A stretch of 64,000 nt of DNA from DAIMZI01 sp036734025 (GTDB lineage: Bacteria > Pseudomonadota > Alphaproteobacteria > Rhizobiales > Rhodomicrobiaceae). The position numbers and the translations under genes are program-made. This document shows, piece by piece, positions 61,366 to 64,000 of the stretch. Location of the stretch: NCBI GenBank assembly GCA_036734025.1, contig DAIMZI010000005.1:62001-126000 (forward strand). The letters run 5' to 3'. The notes beneath the pieces were generated by a model that was not told where the DNA came from, did not search any database, and worked only from the letters and a program-made list of their open reading frames with translations. Each line of letters begins with the position of its first letter. Position 1 is the stretch's first letter.

Positions 61366-62373
61366 ATGAAGAATACATATTCCAGTGTGCTCGCGCCTTG
61401 CAGATCGCGCCTGTTCTGGCTTGCCGGCTGCCTGGGGCTGGCGTTGGCTGTCGGCTTGCCGGCCACGGCGCAAACGCCCGAGCCCGAGCAGCCGCCGGCC
61501 GAGGCCGCAGCTCCGCAAGAGCCCGCTTCGCCGATCGAGGCGCGGCTGCGCCGGATCGAGGACACACTCATCGACATGCGCGCCATGATCGGCGCACTGG
61601 AGAGCATGACGCGCAGCGGCGATACTCCCGGCGCCTCCGCCCCGTTGCGCACCAGCCCGCAGACCGTCACACGCGATTTTGCCGCCTCGCAGGCTGATGA
61701 TGCGCAGATCGAAACGCTGGAATTGCAGGTCCGCGCCCTTTCGGCGCAATTGGCCGAGACAATCCAGCGACTGCGCTCGGTCGAAGCTGCAACCGGCATC
61801 GACAGCCAGACGGATGCAGCGCCCGCTCAGCCTGACGGCGCACAGACATCCCTTTCAGACCGGGAATTCGGAACAACGACACTGGAGCCGGATCAGGCCG
61901 GGGATCCCTCAACGCCGCCCGACAGCCAGGACAGTTATTGGGCGGCAGCGCAAGAGTCGCCCGCCGCTGCCAGCGCTCAGGCGTCAACGCCGGAGGCCCA
62001 AACCCTTTACTCAAAGGCTTATGATGCCCTGCGCGAACGCGATTATTCTTCCGCACAGCGCGGGTTCAGCGATTTCCTTCAGCGTTATCCCGACGATGCG
62101 CTGGCGCTGTCGGCGCAATACTGGCTTGGCGAAGCCGACTTCATCTCGGGTGATTATGTCAGCGCAGCCAACCATTTCGTCAAAGTCTACAACACCGATC
62201 CCCACGGCGAGAAATCAGCGGAGACGCTCCTGAAACTGGGCATCTCGCTGCGCCGGCTGGACCGGGTGGCTGCTGCGTGCGATGCGCTGCAACGCCTCGC
62301 TGGACGCGGCGACACGCTGCCCGGCACGATGAAAGAGCGCCTGGAGCGGGAACAGAGCCGCGCCGGCTGCTGA
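61366..62373 (+). CDS. cpoB: Cell division coordinator CpoB (YbgF)
   Basis: A 335-residue periplasmic protein: signal peptide ending A-T-A-Q, a first coiled coil (about 50-75), a second (about 108-140), an acidic linker, and three TPR units (about 205-320; L-Y-S-K-A-Y-D-A-L, Y-W-L-G-E-A). CpoB links Tol-Pal to peptidoglycan synthesis at the septum. AAAGG lies six bases before the ATG at 61366. Confidence 0.9.
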   Translation: MKNTYSSVLAPCRSRLFWLAGCLGLALAVGLPATAQTPEPEQPPAEAAAPQEPASPIEARLRRIEDTLIDMRAMIGALESMTRSGDTPGASAPLRTSPQTVTRDFAASQADDAQIETLELQVRALSAQLAETIQRLRSVEAATGIDSQTDAAPAQPDGAQTSLSDREFGTTTLEPDQAGDPSTPPDSQDSYWAAAQESPAAASAQASTPEAQTLYSKAYDALRERDYSSAQRGFSDFLQRYPDDALALSAQYWLGEADFISGDYVSAANHFVKVYNTDPHGEKSAETLLKLGISLRRLDRVAAACDALQRLAGRGDTLPGTMKERLEREQSRAGC

Positions 62374-62381
62374 GCCCCGCC

Positions 62382-63725
62382 ATGGCTGGCGCCGCCCACG
62401 GTGCTCCGCCCCATGAAGGCGTCCGCTACACCCAGGAAGACCTCAGGCGCCTGATGTCGCCGCTTGGCGATCATGCCCGCGTTGTCCTTGCTGTCTCGGG
62501 CGGCAGCGACAGCCTAGCACTCATGCATATGGCGGCGCGCTGGGCGGCGAATGCGCCGCGCCCGCCCGCGCTTGTCGTGATGACGGTCGACCATGGTCTG
62601 CGACCGTCTTCTGACGCCGAAGCTGCGTTCGTCGCCCGCCAGGCAGACCTCCTGGGGCTTGATCATGAAATTCTTTCCTGGAGCGGGCCAAAGCCGAAAT
62701 CCGGCCTGCAGGAAGCCGCGCGTGCGGCGCGCTACACTCTGCTCACCGAAGCGGCCCGCAGGCGCGGTGCGAGCGCCATCGTCACGGCACATACCGCCGA
62801 TGATCAGGCCGAGACGATGCTCATGCGGCTGGCGCGCGGCAGCGGGCTTGACGGGCTGGCGGGCATCCCGGCGCAGACGAATTGGGCTGGCATAACGATC
62901 TTGCGTCCGCTGCTGGGCGAACGCCGGGGCCGATTGCGCGCCATGCTTCGCGCGTCTGCCATGCGCTGGGTGAATGATCCCGGCAATGTCGATGTCCGCT
63001 TCGAGCGGGTACGCATTCGCCTTGTCATGCGCGCTCTGGCACCGCTTGGCATTGACGCGGCGCGATTGGCGCTGAGTGCTGAGCGGCTTTCCCGGGCGCG
63101 TGAGGCGTTGAATGCGCAGACAGGCCATGTGCTGGCGCGGCAGGTACGGCTGAGCGAAGTGGGCGCGGCGCAAATGCCGCGCGCCATCCTTCAGGAGACG
63201 CCGGCGGAGATCGGGCTGCGCGTGCTTGGTGCTGTCATCTCCGCTGTTGGCGGGCGGGAGGGCGCGCCTCGGCTCGCCAAGCTCGAAGCGCTGCTGAGCG
63301 AGTTGCTTGCGCAAGGCCGCCCCGGCGAGCGCGTCAAGCTTACGCTGGGCGGCGTGATCGTCGTTTCCGGCAACGAGCAGATCGAGTTCTATCGCGAATA
63401 TGGACGCATCGGCGAGGCTGCGACCCTGTCCATCAGCCCTGGCGAAACGCGGCTTTGGGATGGCCGCTTCTGGATCAGCGCCGACCGGCAAGCGCCTGCC
63501 CATGCGCTCATCCGTCCGCTCGGCGAAGATGGCGTGGCGCGGCTTGGCATGGCGGTACGACACGATCAACCCAGGCCAGCGCTGCTCGCCATGCCCGGCG
63601 TCTATTGCGCCGGAACGCTGATCGCCGCGCCACCTCTTATGCTGCAAGATGCCGCAGACCATGTCGCATCAGTCAGTTACAGCGCCAGATTCGCCCATGA
63701 TTTCGCGGCTCATCGCCCGCGCTGA
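62382..63725 (+). CDS. tilS: tRNA(Ile) lysidine synthetase TilS
   Basis: A 447-residue PP-loop enzyme that makes lysidine at the wobble base of tRNA-Ile(CAU). The ATP loop is SGGSDS (39-44). V-D-H-G-L-R and A-H-T-A-D-D-Q-A-E-T-M-L-M-R are also present. It starts at ATG 62382, nine bases after the cpoB stop; the open frame further upstream overlaps cpoB. ftsH follows after 225 bases, a common alphaproteobacterial order. Confidence 0.93.
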   Translation: MAGAAHGAPPHEGVRYTQEDLRRLMSPLGDHARVVLAVSGGSDSLALMHMAARWAANAPRPPALVVMTVDHGLRPSSDAEAAFVARQADLLGLDHEILSWSGPKPKSGLQEAARAARYTLLTEAARRRGASAIVTAHTADDQAETMLMRLARGSGLDGLAGIPAQTNWAGITILRPLLGERRGRLRAMLRASAMRWVNDPGNVDVRFERVRIRLVMRALAPLGIDAARLALSAERLSRAREALNAQTGHVLARQVRLSEVGAAQMPRAILQETPAEIGLRVLGAVISAVGGREGAPRLAKLEALLSELLAQGRPGERVKLTLGGVIVVSGNEQIEFYREYGRIGEAATLSISPGETRLWDGRFWISADRQAPAHALIRPLGEDGVARLGMAVRHDQPRPALLAMPGVYCAGTLIAAPPLMLQDAADHVASVSYSARFAHDFAAHRPR

Positions 63726-63950
63726 GCGTCCGCAGCCGTATCCGCGCGGCCGCAGCAGGCGTAAACATACCATGCCGGAGCGCGCCAGAGAGGTCCTGAA
63801 CTTGGCAAAGCTTCTCGCAAGGCATATGTTGTAAGTCTGTATTCATGCTGTGAGCACACAGCCCATATCTGCACTCTGTATTCCGCAGCACCTCCTGCAG
63901 CGCCAGTGCAATCAGGCCGGTCCGGGGAGCTTAGGACGTGAGGATCGTTC

Positions 63951-64000
63951 ATGAACTCAAACTTTCGTAATTTCGCGATCTGGATCATCATCGGTCTGTT
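63951..64000 (+). CDS. ftsH: FtsH protease, first codons (cut by window end)
   Basis: GAGGAT lies before the ATG at 63951. The visible residues M-N-S-N-F-R-N-F-A-I-W and the following hydrophobic I-I-I-G-L match the FtsH N-terminus and first membrane helix. Gene order after tilS supports the call. A weak RpoH-like pair (CTTGGC at 63801, CATATG at 63823) lies upstream. Confidence 0.85.
   Translation, partial: MNSNFRNFAIWIIIGL

Overview
The window is one stretch of a GC-rich alphaproteobacterial chromosome, most likely from the Hyphomicrobiales or a close relative. The lineage call rests on several features: an iscR-nifS-sufBCD-sufS-sufT-sufA operon with Irr- and IscR-type sites, cobST with a J-domain gene upstream, mdh-sucCDAB-lpdA clustering, 6S RNA between zapA and the 5-formyl-THF cyclo-ligase gene, a ruvCAB-ybgC-tolQRAB-pal-cpoB-tilS-ftsH block, and two CtrA-type boxes. 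The ten-base N run inside ybgC shows that this is a draft scaffold. Nearly all of the window is dense housekeeping sequence; I see no prophage, IS element or CRISPR array.

Layout. 1-5.1 kb: 3' end of a DsbD-type gene, a DUF1127 gene divergent from a LysR regulator, an Lrp regulator, and a polyamine pair (ornithine decarboxylase and agmatinase) behind a structured leader. 5.1-14 kb: tRNA-Glu, rluD, rpoH, a lipid kinase, a small CtrA-box transcription unit, cysE, a nuclease and hsp20 behind an RpoH-like promoter. 13.8-21.4 kb (minus strand): the suf operon; its promoter region carries a sigma70-like promoter overlapped by an IscR site, with an Irr (ICE) site at the start point and a long leader. 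21.8-27.2 kb: a hydrolase, a TAXI-TRAP transporter, gluQ and bolA. 27.4-32 kb: J-domain gene, cobS, cobT and an esterase-like gene. 32-43.5 kb (minus strand): the TCA cluster mdh, sucC, sucD, sucA, sucB, lpdA, with a vapBC toxin-antitoxin pair inserted between sucC and sucD. 43.7-49.3 kb (minus strand): an acyl-CoA synthetase/GNAT protein, a Sel1-repeat protein, a ThiE-like protein and gap. 49.9-64 kb (plus strand): zapA, 6S RNA, 5-FCL, ymdB, yebC, ruvCAB, ybgC, the Tol-Pal system, cpoB, tilS and the first codons of ftsH.

How the genes work together. The suf operon builds Fe-S clusters under iron and cluster-status control. The TCA cluster encodes four consecutive steps from 2-oxoglutarate toward oxaloacetate (not the succinate and fumarate steps). 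RuvABC resolves Holliday junctions, and Tol-Pal-CpoB couples envelope constriction to division, probably under CtrA timing at pal.

The most unusual items are: the vapBC insertion, preceded by four 26-bp self-complementary tandem repeats and a 9-bp inverted repeat, with a related-looking repeat set 5 kb away; an unrecognised 45-residue Cys-lipoprotein between tolB and pal, followed by foldable RNA; a CtrA-box unit with only small reading frames; the layered iscR control region; and the ybgC gap, which looks like an assembly chimera because collapsing a 14-bp duplication restores the gene. I did not find a clearly new multi-gene system.
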